Source: CAZTZL01 sp964617625
Lineage (GTDB): Bacteria > Zhuqueibacterota > QNDG01 > DSAB01
Assembly (NCBI GenBank): GCA_964617625.1
Contig: CAZTZL010000084.1
Location: 1 to 12,710, forward strand
Direction: 5' to 3'
DNA length: 12,710 nt
The position numbers were made by a program, and so were the translations under genes. Shown in pieces: positions 1 through 8,201 of the stretch; position 1 is the stretch's first letter; each line of letters starts with the position of its first letter. The notes under the pieces were generated by a model. It was not told where the DNA came from and did no database searches. It saw only the letters and a program-made list of their open reading frames with translations.

Positions 1-112
1 AGAATTGATCAATCTCTTCCCTGTCAATACATGATTTGGATGGACAATAAAATTATTCTTCAGGTTCATCGTTTTTATTATCTCGTTCCATTACAGCCTG
101 CCGATATATTTC

Positions 113-141
113 TTGACATTTATTAAGCCAATTGCTATAAT
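113..141 (+). promoter_or_regulatory. consensus sigma-70 promoter for the arylsulfotransferase-family gene
   Basis: A perfect -35 hexamer TTGACA (113-118) is followed by a 17-nt spacer and a perfect -10 hexamer TATAAT (136-141). Initiation would be expected near 148, giving a leader of about 50 nt before the ATG at 198. Both hexamers matching consensus at the ideal spacing is seen directly; promoter activity is inferred. Confidence 0.8.
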
Positions 142-197
142 GTATCTCTGAAATAACCATTTCTGACACGAACTGAATAATTATACAGGATAGAAAA

Positions 198-1529
198 ATG
201 ACAAACATGCTTCGGAATAAAAAGGTTCAAATTGTTGCAGTATTGGCTTTGGGAATATTTTTAGGGATTCTCTGGCGATATTTGTTTATCTTTCCATTCC
301 CGCAGCTTCATGACTGGAAATTCAGGCTTGAGAAAAAGCGTCTGGCAGAATCAGAGCCTGTTTTACCCGGCCGATGGCGAAAAATAGGCAATCCGAATGA
401 AGACGAAGGATCCCTGACTAAAGAACAATTAAAAATGATTAAACAGCTCCAATCAATAGGTTATCTTGCTGGCTCCCAACCCGTTCCCCAGAACAGCGGT
501 GTCACAACATATGATCATCAAAAAGCATGGAACGGCTGGAACCTGGTTACATCTGGACATGCACCTGAAGCTTTTCTGATGGATATGAATGGTAATGAAA
601 TTCACAAGTGGCACTGTGCCATGAACCGCGCCTTGCCCGAATTCAAACCTGATGGTCCCTCCCCTCGTTATACATGCTGGAGGCGATCGCACCTGATGGA
701 AAATGGCGATTTACTGGCCATTTTTGAAGGAGTGGGCATTTTCAAACTGGACAGGGAATCCAACCTGATCTGGGGTGTTGCCAATGGCGCTCATCATGAT
801 CTTTATATCGCTGAAAACGGCAACATCTATACGTTGACCCGTAAATCACATATCAATCCAAAATACAACAAAGAAAAACCCATCCTGGAAGATTACATCA
901 CCATTCTGGATCCCGATGGCAATCTGTTAAAGGAAATTTCTGTTCTGACAACCCTTGAAAAAACCAACTTTGCCCCGATACTTAACCGTCTGGAAGAATG
1001 GGGAGACATCACCCATACCAATACCATTGAACTTCTCGAGAAAGACGGTCCCCTGCCAATTTTCAAAAAGGGCAGGATCATCCTGTCTATGTTATCATTG
1101 GATTTGATCTCAATATACGATCCTGATCAGGGGACGGTCTGGGCTGAATCCGATCTCTGGTCAGCTCAGCATCAGCCCACACTGCTAAAAAACGGTCATA
1201 TATTAATGCTGGATAACAAGGGTCTAAAAACCAAATCCCGTATCATCGAATTCGATGCCATGACCCGCAAAATATACTGGGTGTACGGCGGTGTGGATGA
1301 GGAACCCTTTTTCACTCCTTCATGCGGTTCTTGCCAACGGCTGCCCAACGGTAATACGCTGATTACTGAATCAGATCCCGGCAGAGCCTTCGAAGTGACA
1401 TCCCAAAAATCAATTGTATGGGAATATGTCAACCCGTACCGGGCAGGCAAACAGAATGAATTGATCGCAACACTTTTTGAGGTTGTACGTCTGCCCCCCA
1501 ATTTTCCGGTGGCATGGTCGACTCAATAA
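198..1529 (+). CDS. membrane-anchored arylsulfotransferase-family (ASST) beta-propeller protein
   Basis: This 443-residue protein has one N-terminal membrane helix (about residues 10-33), so the catalytic part should sit outside the cytoplasmic membrane. From about residue 100 it resembles the arylsulfotransferase (ASST) family, PAPS-independent enzymes that move sulfate between phenolic compounds through a histidine. Repeated blade-like motifs occur: ENGDLL (168-173), ENGNIY (206-211), KNGHIL (331-336) and PNGNTL (383-388). Family-typical histidines appear as AHHDL (198-202), DITHTN (270-275) and SAQHQP (322-327). Residues 72-92 (KEQLKMIKQLQSIGYL region) resemble the C-terminal tail common in sulfatases. 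The start follows AGGA at 187-190 with 7-nt spacing. It is monocistronic, with its own strong promoter. The substrate cannot be read from sequence; many family members are not proven sulfotransferases. Confidence 0.8.
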   Translation: MTNMLRNKKVQIVAVLALGIFLGILWRYLFIFPFPQLHDWKFRLEKKRLAESEPVLPGRWRKIGNPNEDEGSLTKEQLKMIKQLQSIGYLAGSQPVPQNSGVTTYDHQKAWNGWNLVTSGHAPEAFLMDMNGNEIHKWHCAMNRALPEFKPDGPSPRYTCWRRSHLMENGDLLAIFEGVGIFKLDRESNLIWGVANGAHHDLYIAENGNIYTLTRKSHINPKYNKEKPILEDYITILDPDGNLLKEISVLTTLEKTNFAPILNRLEEWGDITHTNTIELLEKDGPLPIFKKGRIILSMLSLDLISIYDPDQGTVWAESDLWSAQHQPTLLKNGHILMLDNKGLKTKSRIIEFDAMTRKIYWVYGGVDEEPFFTPSCGSCQRLPNGNTLITESDPGRAFEVTSQKSIVWEYVNPYRAGKQNELIATLFEVVRLPPNFPVAWSTQ

Positions 1530-1798
1530 AATGGATGCTGAAGACCGGGGCCTTGCAATTGAAGTGAAATCTCCAGAGTAAATCGGGGCCATCCGACAAC
1601 TGGTTGAAATTAAAATTCAGAATTGAGGACTTACAGTAGATCAGGGATCAACCCGATACAAATAAAATTTCACTTCCATGCGGAGATTCCCGTCTCTATG
1701 TCAAGATCACATTCCACAATGACATGATTTTTTGCTTGGTAAAATCGGAATAGATACGGAACAGTAATTGGAATACATCTGAGAATGGAAGCCAATAA

Positions 1799-2545
1799 AT
1801 GAAAAAAGGAAACGCAAAACGAATTAAAATAATTCTATTTTTATTCCCGATTATATGTTCTTTACTATTTTTAGGTTTAAAAATAATGGCTCCTGGCATT
1901 TATCGGCCAGCCATTCAAGAGGACAGTATCATTGAATACATGCAAGCTTCTTTCTACTTTTTATCATCGATAATTGCATTCATTATTGCCATACGTTTCT
2001 TGTATTATAGACTCGTATTGCATGGTATTCTGTATATGCTACTGTTCATTGGACTTCTATTTATTACCAATGAAGAAATAAGCTGGGGTCAAAGAATTCT
2101 CTCCATGCAAACCCCGACCTATTTTAAAACTCACAATACACAAAAAGAAATCTCCATACATAATTTGGAATATATACAACCCTATTTGCGTAATATATAC
2201 ATACTGGTCGGACTGTACGGGACATTTGCGTGGTTCCTTTTTTATAAAATAAAAGCAACGAGAATCAACATATTGAGATTTATTGTTCCGGAATGGTTTA
2301 TAAGTTCGTATTTTTATGCTCTTCTCTTTATTTATATCTGTTTTTATTATATAAGTCCTTTCGTTCTTTACCATTTTGGAAATGAGCATTTCCGTATCGG
2401 CGCTTTCCTGATCTGGAGAGATCAAGAACCTGCCGAATTATTATGTGCATTGGGATTTTTAATTTTCACGATAGTAAATTATATCAAATCACGAACAGTG
2501 TGTCTATCAATTTTTAAATGCCCCTGCCTCTCCTGTCCGAGGTGA
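1799..2545 (+). CDS. polytopic membrane protein with NEEISWGQR motif, function unknown
   Basis: This 248-residue protein has about six hydrophobic helices (roughly 11-28, 51-68, 72-90, 131-149, 167-186, 211-229). The most distinctive feature is N-E-E-I-S-W-G-Q-R at 91-99, just after helix 3, followed by E-I-S-I-H-N-L-E-Y (117-125) and W-R-D-Q-E-P-A-E-L-L (206-215). Acidic residues and His clustered beside membrane segments suggest a polar active or binding site near the membrane surface. I recall the (E)EISWGQ motif from uncharacterised bacterial membrane proteins but know no function. The extreme C-terminus is cysteine-rich (KCPCLSCPR, 240-248). The gene is markedly AT-rich compared with the esterase genes that follow. 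A GGAAG at 1786-1790 precedes the ATG. No partner gene is evident. Confidence 0.72.
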   Translation: MKKGNAKRIKIILFLFPIICSLLFLGLKIMAPGIYRPAIQEDSIIEYMQASFYFLSSIIAFIIAIRFLYYRLVLHGILYMLLFIGLLFITNEEISWGQRILSMQTPTYFKTHNTQKEISIHNLEYIQPYLRNIYILVGLYGTFAWFLFYKIKATRINILRFIVPEWFISSYFYALLFIYICFYYISPFVLYHFGNEHFRIGAFLIWRDQEPAELLCALGFLIFTIVNYIKSRTVCLSIFKCPCLSCPR

Positions 2546-2691
2546 AAAAACATGATATCCCTCATTATTCAAAAAGAAATCGAGGCTCTCATCGAGTTGA
2601 ATTCTGGATATGGAAATCCTGGGCGACCAAACAAGTTCATTGTGAAATTATATTTTATATACTGGTGAATTATTTCATTTTTCATCATGCT

Positions 2692-3767
2692 ATGTATAAA
2701 TATTCATTATTGATTTTAACACTGTTTTTCTGCATTCATTGTCAGCGGCACAGTGTTCCGTCTTATCAGGCTGTTGTTGCTTCGGATTATTCCGGAACAC
2801 CCGGAGCGATCGCCGATGGTACGCCTACTTATGCAACCATCGGAGAGGCACTTTCCATGGCTCCAAAAACGAACAAAGACCCATTCGTCATTTACATCCA
2901 CAAGGGCCGTTATTACGAAAAATTAAGTGTGGATAAAACCAATATTTGTTTTTTGGGCGAAAGCCGGGACGAAACGATCCTCGGTTACGATGCTTCCGGA
3001 GATACACCAAATCCAGAAGGTGGAACATACGGAACCCGGGGCTGTTTCACACTTCGGATTATTGTACCGGATTTTCGCGCAGAAAATCTCACGATTGAAA
3101 ATGGATTTGATTATCCGGCCAATGCAGCTAAATGCGACGATGACCCGACGAAGATGCAAAATCCGCAAGCCGTCGCTCTCATGACCGATTCGGGCAGCGA
3201 CCAAACTGTCTTTCGCAATTGTAAAATAGCCGGGTATCAGGATACTTTCTATGCAAATACCGGCCGGCATTATTTCTATCGGTGCCGGATTCTGGGCCAT
3301 GTCGATTTTATATTCGGAGCCGGGCAGACCGTTTTTCACGACTGCGATATTGTATCTCGGAATCGGCAAGAAAAAATCCAACCGGATATGTGGTTGCCCC
3401 CAGCACATCGATCATGTATCCCTATGGATTCCTTTTTACCGACTGCCACTTTGTCAGGGAAAGTTCGGAAATCCCCAAGGGCTCTGTTCGGCTTGGCCGT
3501 CCCTGGCATCCGAATGCGGATCCTCACGTTTCAGGAAGCGCTGTATTCATCCGTTGCTTCATGGACGATCATATTGGAGCCACAGGCTATGCACCGATAT
3601 CTTCCCTCGACTCTGCGGGACGCCGAATCCGGTTCGAAGTTAAAGAAAACTCCCGTTTTTTTGAGTACGGCAGTTATGGTCCGGGTGCGATAATCAGCCC
3701 GAGCCGGCCGACTCTCGATGATCAGGCGGCGACGTGGTATACGGCCACTCACGTATTGAATGGCTGA
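2692..3767 (+). pseudogene. pectin methylesterase (CE8), interrupted by a one-base frameshift
   Basis: Pectinesterases hydrolyse methyl esters of polygalacturonate. The first part reads from ATG 2692 in one frame and starts with a hydrophobic leader ending in cysteines (C14, C17), so a lipoprotein is possible though the lipobox is poor. It carries GRYYEKL (72-78), QAVAL (159-163), GYQDTFY (181-187, catalytic Asp 184) and GHVDFIFG (202-209, nucleophile Asp 205). Family similarity then stops at an A6 run (3371-3376). It resumes one frame back with NPTGYVVAPSTS and the substrate-binding LGRPW motif, ending at the TGA 3765-3767. Restoring one A gives a continuous protein of about 358 residues with all CE8 motifs. 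Left unrepaired, the first frame runs on to 3693 and loses the LGRPW arginine. No clear ribosome binding site precedes 2692, so the start is uncertain. It could be a pseudogene, a sequencing error in a homopolymer, or slippage. Confidence 0.88.
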
Positions 3768-3817
3768 TGCCCTGAACTGATTGTTGAAAATTGATTCGTT
3801 CTTAAAATAATTTGTAA

Positions 3818-3870
3818 TCGGCATATGGCTCCCCGGGAAAGCAAATGATCGTCTATGGGCTTTTTGCCGA
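3818..3870 (+). promoter_or_regulatory. possible structured leader upstream of the acetylesterase gene
   Basis: TCGGCA (3818-3823) pairs with TGCCGA (3865-3870). Inside it AAAGC (3838-3842) pairs with GCTTT (3859-3863), leaving a 14-nt one-sided bulge and a 16-nt loop. The element ends about 57 nt before the ribosome binding site of the next gene. It fits no riboswitch class I recognise, and the inner stem is short, so it may be chance. Confidence 0.25.
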
Positions 3871-3926
3871 GATTTAAAAACATATCGCATGTTGGATAGA
3901 AAATCCAAAGTGATCGAACAAAATTT

Positions 3927-3932
3927 AAGGAG
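3927..3932 (+). promoter_or_regulatory. ribosome binding site setting the acetylesterase start
   Basis: AAGGAG lies 10 nt before the ATG at 3943. A signal peptide begins exactly at that ATG. This rejects the in-frame upstream ATG at 3889, which has neither. Confidence 0.75.
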
Positions 3933-3942
3933 AAATTCAACC

Positions 3943-5937
3943 ATGAAAAAAGAATCTTTAATCAGAGTCATTCTGGTATGCGGTTTTCTGCTGTCTTTCA
4001 TCATCTCCGCACATGCCGAGATTAAACTGCCGGCTATTATCGGCAATAACATGGTGATTCAGCAGGAAAGCAAAGCCCGTATATGGGGCTGGGCCGAACA
4101 AGGGGAAATTGTTACTGTAACGATGGCCGGTCAATCCGCGATGGATACGACCAATGCCAAAGGTCAATGGGAAGTGCAGATCGGACCATTTACAGCCGGC
4201 GGTCCTCATGAGATGGCAATTTCGGGGAAGGACACAATTGTTCTGCAGAATGTTCTTGTCGGCGAGGTATGGATTGCATCGGGTCAATCCAATATGGAAT
4301 GGCAGCTGCAGAATTCAGCAAACGGTGCCGAGGAGGTTTCCAATGCAAACTACCCGCAGATCCGTCTATTCACCGTGACCAGGGCCATTTCTCTCAAACC
4401 CCAGGAAGACGTGGTCGGACAGTGGATGGTTTGCACACCAGATGTAGCAGGAACCTTTTCGGCAGTCGCCTATTTCTTCGGACGGGAGTTGAACCAGGCC
4501 CTTAAAGTTCCTGTCGGTTTGATCCATTCCTCGTGGGGCGGCACCACGGCCGAAGCATGGACCAGCCGTGAAACGCTCGCTTCAGACACAGAGCTTAATT
4601 CAATGCTGGACAGCCTGGAACAGGCATTGCAAAATCTGCCAGCGGCTTTAAATAAGTATAAAGAATTGCGGGCTGACTGGGAAGAAAAAAATATTCTCCA
4701 GGATCCTGGAAACAAGGGACTGGAACTTGGTTATGCGAGTCCCGATTGCTCTGACAAAGACTGGCAGATCATGAATCTTCCCTGCCTGTGGGAACCGGCA
4801 GGGCTCCTGATAGACGGTGCTGTCTGGTTTCGAAAAATTGTGGAAATCCCTGAATCCTGGGCAGGTAAAGATCTTAAACTGAAATTGGGACCGATCGACG
4901 ACTTTGACATTACTTATTTCAATGGCGTGGAGATCGGCCATATTGGAAGTGAGACACTAAACTGCTGGACAGTCCCCAGAGAATATACGATTCCAGGTTC
5001 ACTTGTACGCGGAGGGCGGAATGTAATCGCCGTACGGGCTTTCGACCAATCCGGAGACGGAGGATTCACAGGATTACCGACCGATATGTCCCTTTCACTT
5101 TCGGGGTCGGAATCAATTCCGCTCGCCGGTGAATGGCTTTATAAAGTGGAACTGGCCGCACCACCTATCCAGGTAAACTATGCTACTGCGCCCGCCATGC
5201 CATTTGGAGGAGGAAATCCGAACACACCAACCGTGCTATACAATGCAATGATTGCACCTTTGACGAATTACGCCCTGCGCGGTGCGATCTGGTACCAGGG
5301 TGAATCGAATGTGGATCGTTCCCGGCAATATCAAAAACTCTTCCCCATGATGATCCGTAACTGGCGTGCAGCCTGGGGCGAGGGCGATTTTCCATTCTTA
5401 TATGTACAACTTGCGAACTACATGGAAAGAAAATCGGAACCGGGTGAGAGCCAGTGGGCGGAATTGCGCGAAGCACAATTTATGACACTCAATGAATCCG
5501 AAACAGGAATGGCTGTGATTATCGATATCGGTGAAGCAAACAATATCCACCCGAAGAACAAGCAGGATGTCGGACACCGTCTTGCGCTCTGGGCACTGGC
5601 CAAAACTTATAATCAGGACATTGAATTCTCAGGACCTCTCTACGAATCATTCGCCATCAAGGGCAATAAAATACGGGTCCACTTTTCTCATGCCGAAGGA
5701 CTTTGTACGCGCGACGGCGGTATGGTCAAGGGATTTTCTATCGCTGGTTCGGACGGCAAGTTTATATGGGCAAAAGCGAAAATCAAACATAATGAGATTC
5801 TTGCTTGGTGCAATTCGGTTGCACACCCGGTAGCGGTTCGTTACGCATGGGCCGACAATCCGGAAGCAAATCTGTATAACGCTGCCGGACTCCCTGCTTC
5901 TCCTTTTAGGACAGACAATGAGACGGATCATCCATAG
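3943..5937 (+). CDS. exported sialate O-acetylesterase-type SGNH carbohydrate esterase
   Basis: This 664-residue enzyme has a Sec signal peptide (residues 1-25, cleavage likely after AHA). The SGNH/GDSL-type acetylesterase fold is shown by GEVWIASGQSNMEW (107-120, nucleophile Ser 116), GGTTAEAW (199-206), GAIWYQGESN (447-456) and D528 with H536 in DIGEANNIHP, followed by KNKQDVGHRL. Residues about 272-392 form an inserted galactose-binding-like jelly roll of the type seen in glycoside hydrolase family 2, a usual insertion in bacterial members, and the length is normal. Annotated relatives are called sialate O-acetylesterases, but many act on acetylated plant polysaccharides. Standing 175 nt after a pectin methylesterase, this one plausibly removes acetyl groups from pectin; that is inference. 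Location is periplasmic or outer surface. Confidence 0.88.
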   Translation: MKKESLIRVILVCGFLLSFIISAHAEIKLPAIIGNNMVIQQESKARIWGWAEQGEIVTVTMAGQSAMDTTNAKGQWEVQIGPFTAGGPHEMAISGKDTIVLQNVLVGEVWIASGQSNMEWQLQNSANGAEEVSNANYPQIRLFTVTRAISLKPQEDVVGQWMVCTPDVAGTFSAVAYFFGRELNQALKVPVGLIHSSWGGTTAEAWTSRETLASDTELNSMLDSLEQALQNLPAALNKYKELRADWEEKNILQDPGNKGLELGYASPDCSDKDWQIMNLPCLWEPAGLLIDGAVWFRKIVEIPESWAGKDLKLKLGPIDDFDITYFNGVEIGHIGSETLNCWTVPREYTIPGSLVRGGRNVIAVRAFDQSGDGGFTGLPTDMSLSLSGSESIPLAGEWLYKVELAAPPIQVNYATAPAMPFGGGNPNTPTVLYNAMIAPLTNYALRGAIWYQGESNVDRSRQYQKLFPMMIRNWRAAWGEGDFPFLYVQLANYMERKSEPGESQWAELREAQFMTLNESETGMAVIIDIGEANNIHPKNKQDVGHRLALWALAKTYNQDIEFSGPLYESFAIKGNKIRVHFSHAEGLCTRDGGMVKGFSIAGSDGKFIWAKAKIKHNEILAWCNSVAHPVAVRYAWADNPEANLYNAAGLPASPFRTDNETDHP

Positions 5938-5973
5938 CTAACTTTATCGGGAAAAGATCAGACCATCAATCAT

Positions 5974-6002
5974 TTGAAATGATTATTCAGGTGAAGCATA
6001 AA
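5974..6002 (+). promoter_or_regulatory. weak candidate promoter for the nitrilase-exporter unit
   Basis: TTGAAA (5974-5979) is followed by a 17-nt spacer and CATAAA (5997-6002), a modest sigma-70-like match 34 nt before the ATG at 6036. Confidence 0.3.
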
Positions 6003-6035
6003 ATAACACATTCATTCTTTGAAATATAAATTGTT

Positions 6036-6788
6036 ATGCATAAGATTTCAATCGCCATAGCCCAAACCGCATCCGTTAAAGATGATATCGAGGCAAATGT
6101 TACTCATCATAAAAAATATGCGGAAGCCGCCGCCGACTATGGTGTCCAACTAATTATTTTTCCGGAATTGTCCCTGACAGGTTATGAACCTGAATCGGTA
6201 AAAGATTTTATCGTATCGATCGATGACAAAAGACTGATTCCACTAAAAAGGATAGCCCGGAACTCTTGTATGGTGATAGTCGTTGGCGCTCCGATTTTAA
6301 GTCCCGAAGGAAAATTAAATATTGGAGCCCTCTGTTTGCTGCCGGATAATACGGTAAAAGTATATGCGAAACAATATCTGCATCCGGGAGAAGAATTGCA
6401 TTTCTCTCCGGGTACAAAAGATTGCATTCTAAAATTAGCAGACGAAAAAATCGCACTGGCTATTTGCGCCGATATCTCTAATCCTGAACATGCAAGAAAA
6501 GCGGCAAAAGCAGGAGCAACCATATATGCCGTCAGCCTGCTGCTTTCCTACAATGGATATGAGAAAGACACACAATTACTTCGGGAATATGCGTCAGAAT
6601 ATAAAATGACGACATTAATGTCAAATCACAGTAAGAAAACAGGAGGCTATGTCCCGGCTGGCAGAAGCGCAATATGGGATGAAACAGGTCGATTGGTGGC
6701 AGAATTAAAGGGAATAGAAGAAGCGATCATCATTGCTGAAAAAGAAACCAATACATGGAATTGTAAAACAGTCACAATCGATCAGTAG
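6036..6788 (+). CDS. carbon-nitrogen hydrolase (nitrilase superfamily)
   Basis: The 250-residue cytoplasmic protein shows the complete nitrilase-superfamily Glu-Lys-Cys triad: E44 in FPELSLTGY, K112 in YAKQYLHPGEE and C144 in LAICADISNPEH. An additional Glu (119/120) sits at the family's auxiliary position. These enzymes hydrolyse non-peptide C-N bonds such as amides and N-carbamoyl groups. The length is typical of a single-domain amidase. The order IAIAQ...FPELSLTGY at the N-terminus resembles omega-amidase/N-carbamoyl hydrolase branches, but the substrate cannot be assigned. No good Shine-Dalgarno sequence precedes the ATG. It is followed after 20 nt by a LysE-type exporter gene, suggesting that product and exported solute are linked. 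Superfamily assignment is firm, specificity unknown. Confidence 0.88.
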   Translation: MHKISIAIAQTASVKDDIEANVTHHKKYAEAAADYGVQLIIFPELSLTGYEPESVKDFIVSIDDKRLIPLKRIARNSCMVIVVGAPILSPEGKLNIGALCLLPDNTVKVYAKQYLHPGEELHFSPGTKDCILKLADEKIALAICADISNPEHARKAAKAGATIYAVSLLLSYNGYEKDTQLLREYASEYKMTTLMSNHSKKTGGYVPAGRSAIWDETGRLVAELKGIEEAIIIAEKETNTWNCKTVTIDQ

Positions 6789-6808
6789 CAGCAACCCTGG
6801 AGATGTAA

Positions 6809-7423
6809 ATGAATTGTGAAATATTGTTGGTATTTTTACTAGGAATGATCGTTTTGTCGGCGACACCTGGTATAGGCGTTTTGGCTTCTGTTTCAAAAGC
6901 GCTATCAGAAGGATTTAAATCGTCTCTCATTTTCATCGGGGGTTTGGTTATCGGAGATATCATATTTTTTCTCCTTGCATTAATCGGAATCTCCGCAATT
7001 TCAAGATTGATGGGCCAATTGTTCTTTGTCATTAAAATAATAGGAGGTGTCTATTTAATATACCTGGGCGTAAATACAATCAAACGGAGAAAGAAGGAAG
7101 CAGCATTTGACGATTTGAAACGCTCCGGATACAAATCATTGACAGGAGGGCTGTTGGTCACATTGGGAAATCCGAAACCAATTCTATTTTATGCAAGCAT
7201 TGTACCCGCAATAATAGATATTAATCAAATACAAATTTACGAAGTGGTAGCCATTATTTTTATTATATTCGCTGTTTCATTCATTGTCATCGGCTCGTAC
7301 TGTTATCTGGCAACCGTATCGAAATCCATACTCATGCGAAAACAGTATCAAAATAGAATCAATGCCGTGTCTGGAATGACCATGATTACGGTTGGAGTAT
7401 TTATTATATTTAAAAGAGGATAA
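6809..7423 (+). CDS. LysE/RhtB-family amino-acid exporter
   Basis: The 204-residue integral membrane protein has six predicted helices (about 4-24, 38-60, 70-90, 112-132, 145-168, 184-202), matching LysE/RhtB transporters, which export amino acids or related small solutes. Family marks are SATPGIGVL (17-25, in place of the common PGPN), FIGGLVIGD (42-50), GGVYLIYLG (79-87) and LGNPKPILFY (119-128). The ribosome binding site TGGAGA (6798-6803) and a 20-nt gap from the upstream amidohydrolase indicate one transcription unit. The natural substrate is unknown; a product of the neighbouring amidohydrolase is a reasonable guess. Confidence 0.85.
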   Translation: MNCEILLVFLLGMIVLSATPGIGVLASVSKALSEGFKSSLIFIGGLVIGDIIFFLLALIGISAISRLMGQLFFVIKIIGGVYLIYLGVNTIKRRKKEAAFDDLKRSGYKSLTGGLLVTLGNPKPILFYASIVPAIIDINQIQIYEVVAIIFIIFAVSFIVIGSYCYLATVSKSILMRKQYQNRINAVSGMTMITVGVFIIFKRG

Positions 7424-7458
7424 ACAAGCACATTTGTAAAAATAAAAAGAGCGAATAA

Positions 7459-7839
7459 ATGAGTGCAATCCAACTTAGAATTTTAATTACAGGGCTGTTC
7501 TTTCTCATCATCTTTCTATCCGGCATCTATCTGAACCGAACCGGAAAACCGTACAACGGGATCATTTTGACGATCCACAAATTAATCTCATTGGGAACCG
7601 TTGTTTTCCTTGTAATTACATTTCGCCGAATCATACAAACTTCTGCACCAGGTGCGGTTGAATTAACCGGTTTAGTGATCACCGGCCTACTATTCCTCGG
7701 CTCTATAATTACCGGCGGTTTGCTGAGCATCCCCAAACCAATGCCTGCAATTGTCTTGAAGCTGCATGAGATAACACCGTACCTGACCTTGCTCTTCACT
7801 GTCGTCACACTGTACCTTCTGACCTGCTGCAAGTTGTAA
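7459..7839 (+). CDS. small four-helix membrane protein, function unknown
   Basis: The 126-residue protein has four predicted membrane helices (about 8-25, 36-56, 67-88, 104-123). Two histidines, H40 and H103, sit near the starts of helices 2 and 4 in similar settings (TIHKLIS and KLHEITP). They could bind haem or a metal, but that is speculation. The C-terminus is CCKL. It follows the exporter gene after 35 nt and probably shares its transcript. The ribosome binding site is weak (AAAGAG at about 7446-7451). I recognise no named family. Confidence 0.65.
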   Translation: MSAIQLRILITGLFFLIIFLSGIYLNRTGKPYNGIILTIHKLISLGTVVFLVITFRRIIQTSAPGAVELTGLVITGLLFLGSIITGGLLSIPKPMPAIVLKLHEITPYLTLLFTVVTLYLLTCCKL

Positions 7840-8201
7840 AACTGTTAAAAGATATGAGGTGATCAAACTGGGTTAATCAACCATAAAGCAACAGAGGTCA
7901 TTAAAACATCCTTCCAGAAGCATGTAAAAGAGTCTGGCCGCCCAACCGCTTTATTTCCGCACTGATACCGACTCTCTCAATTCTGCAGATGGAACAATTG
8001 TGAATCTGTGATTGTGAAATAGAAGTGATAATTTCCCATTCTCATGTTTATTCTTTTACTGGTATTGTTGTTTCGTGATCGCTCCGAATTTTCTGTCCGG
8101 AGTAAAGAATGACCCATCGACACTTTATGTGCAAACTGCTGCAATAAAGTCCGTAACAGATGGGAACAAATTCAACTCAAACTTGAAAAGGAGAGTTTAT
8201 A
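7840..8201 (+). other. intergenic stretch of 362 nt
   Basis: No open frame of convincing composition is seen. Near the right side, CTCCG (8082-8086) and CGGAG (8098-8102) form a 5-bp stem followed by TAAAGAA, a weak cousin of the hairpin/A-tract elements further downstream. The ribosome binding site of the OmpA-family gene closes the interval. The promoter of that gene is probably here, but I find no convincing pair of hexamers. Confidence 0.5.
8186..8195 (+). promoter_or_regulatory. ribosome binding site for a TTG start
   Basis: AAAAGGAGAG, with the GGAG core at 8190-8193, lies 8 nt before TTG 8202. A clean signal peptide begins at that TTG, so the non-ATG start is well supported. Confidence 0.8.

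Noticed and set aside
1..126. Open reading on the plus strand ending at TAA 124-126, possibly the tail of an upstream gene
   Set aside because: Only 41 codons are visible, no family is recognisable, and the consensus promoter overlaps its end. It could be chance in AT-rich DNA.
53..160. A 35-codon hydrophilic minus-strand frame
   Set aside because: It covers the consensus plus-strand promoter, lacks a ribosome binding site and matches nothing I know.
3531..4052. A 173-codon minus-strand open frame across the pectinesterase-acetylesterase junction
   Set aside because: It overlaps two genes with firm family motifs, has low-complexity shadow-like composition and no ribosome binding site.
7999..8017. 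Three TGTGA pentamers, suggestive of a CRP-type site
   Set aside because: All three are direct repeats with no TCACA partner, so the required dyad symmetry is missing.
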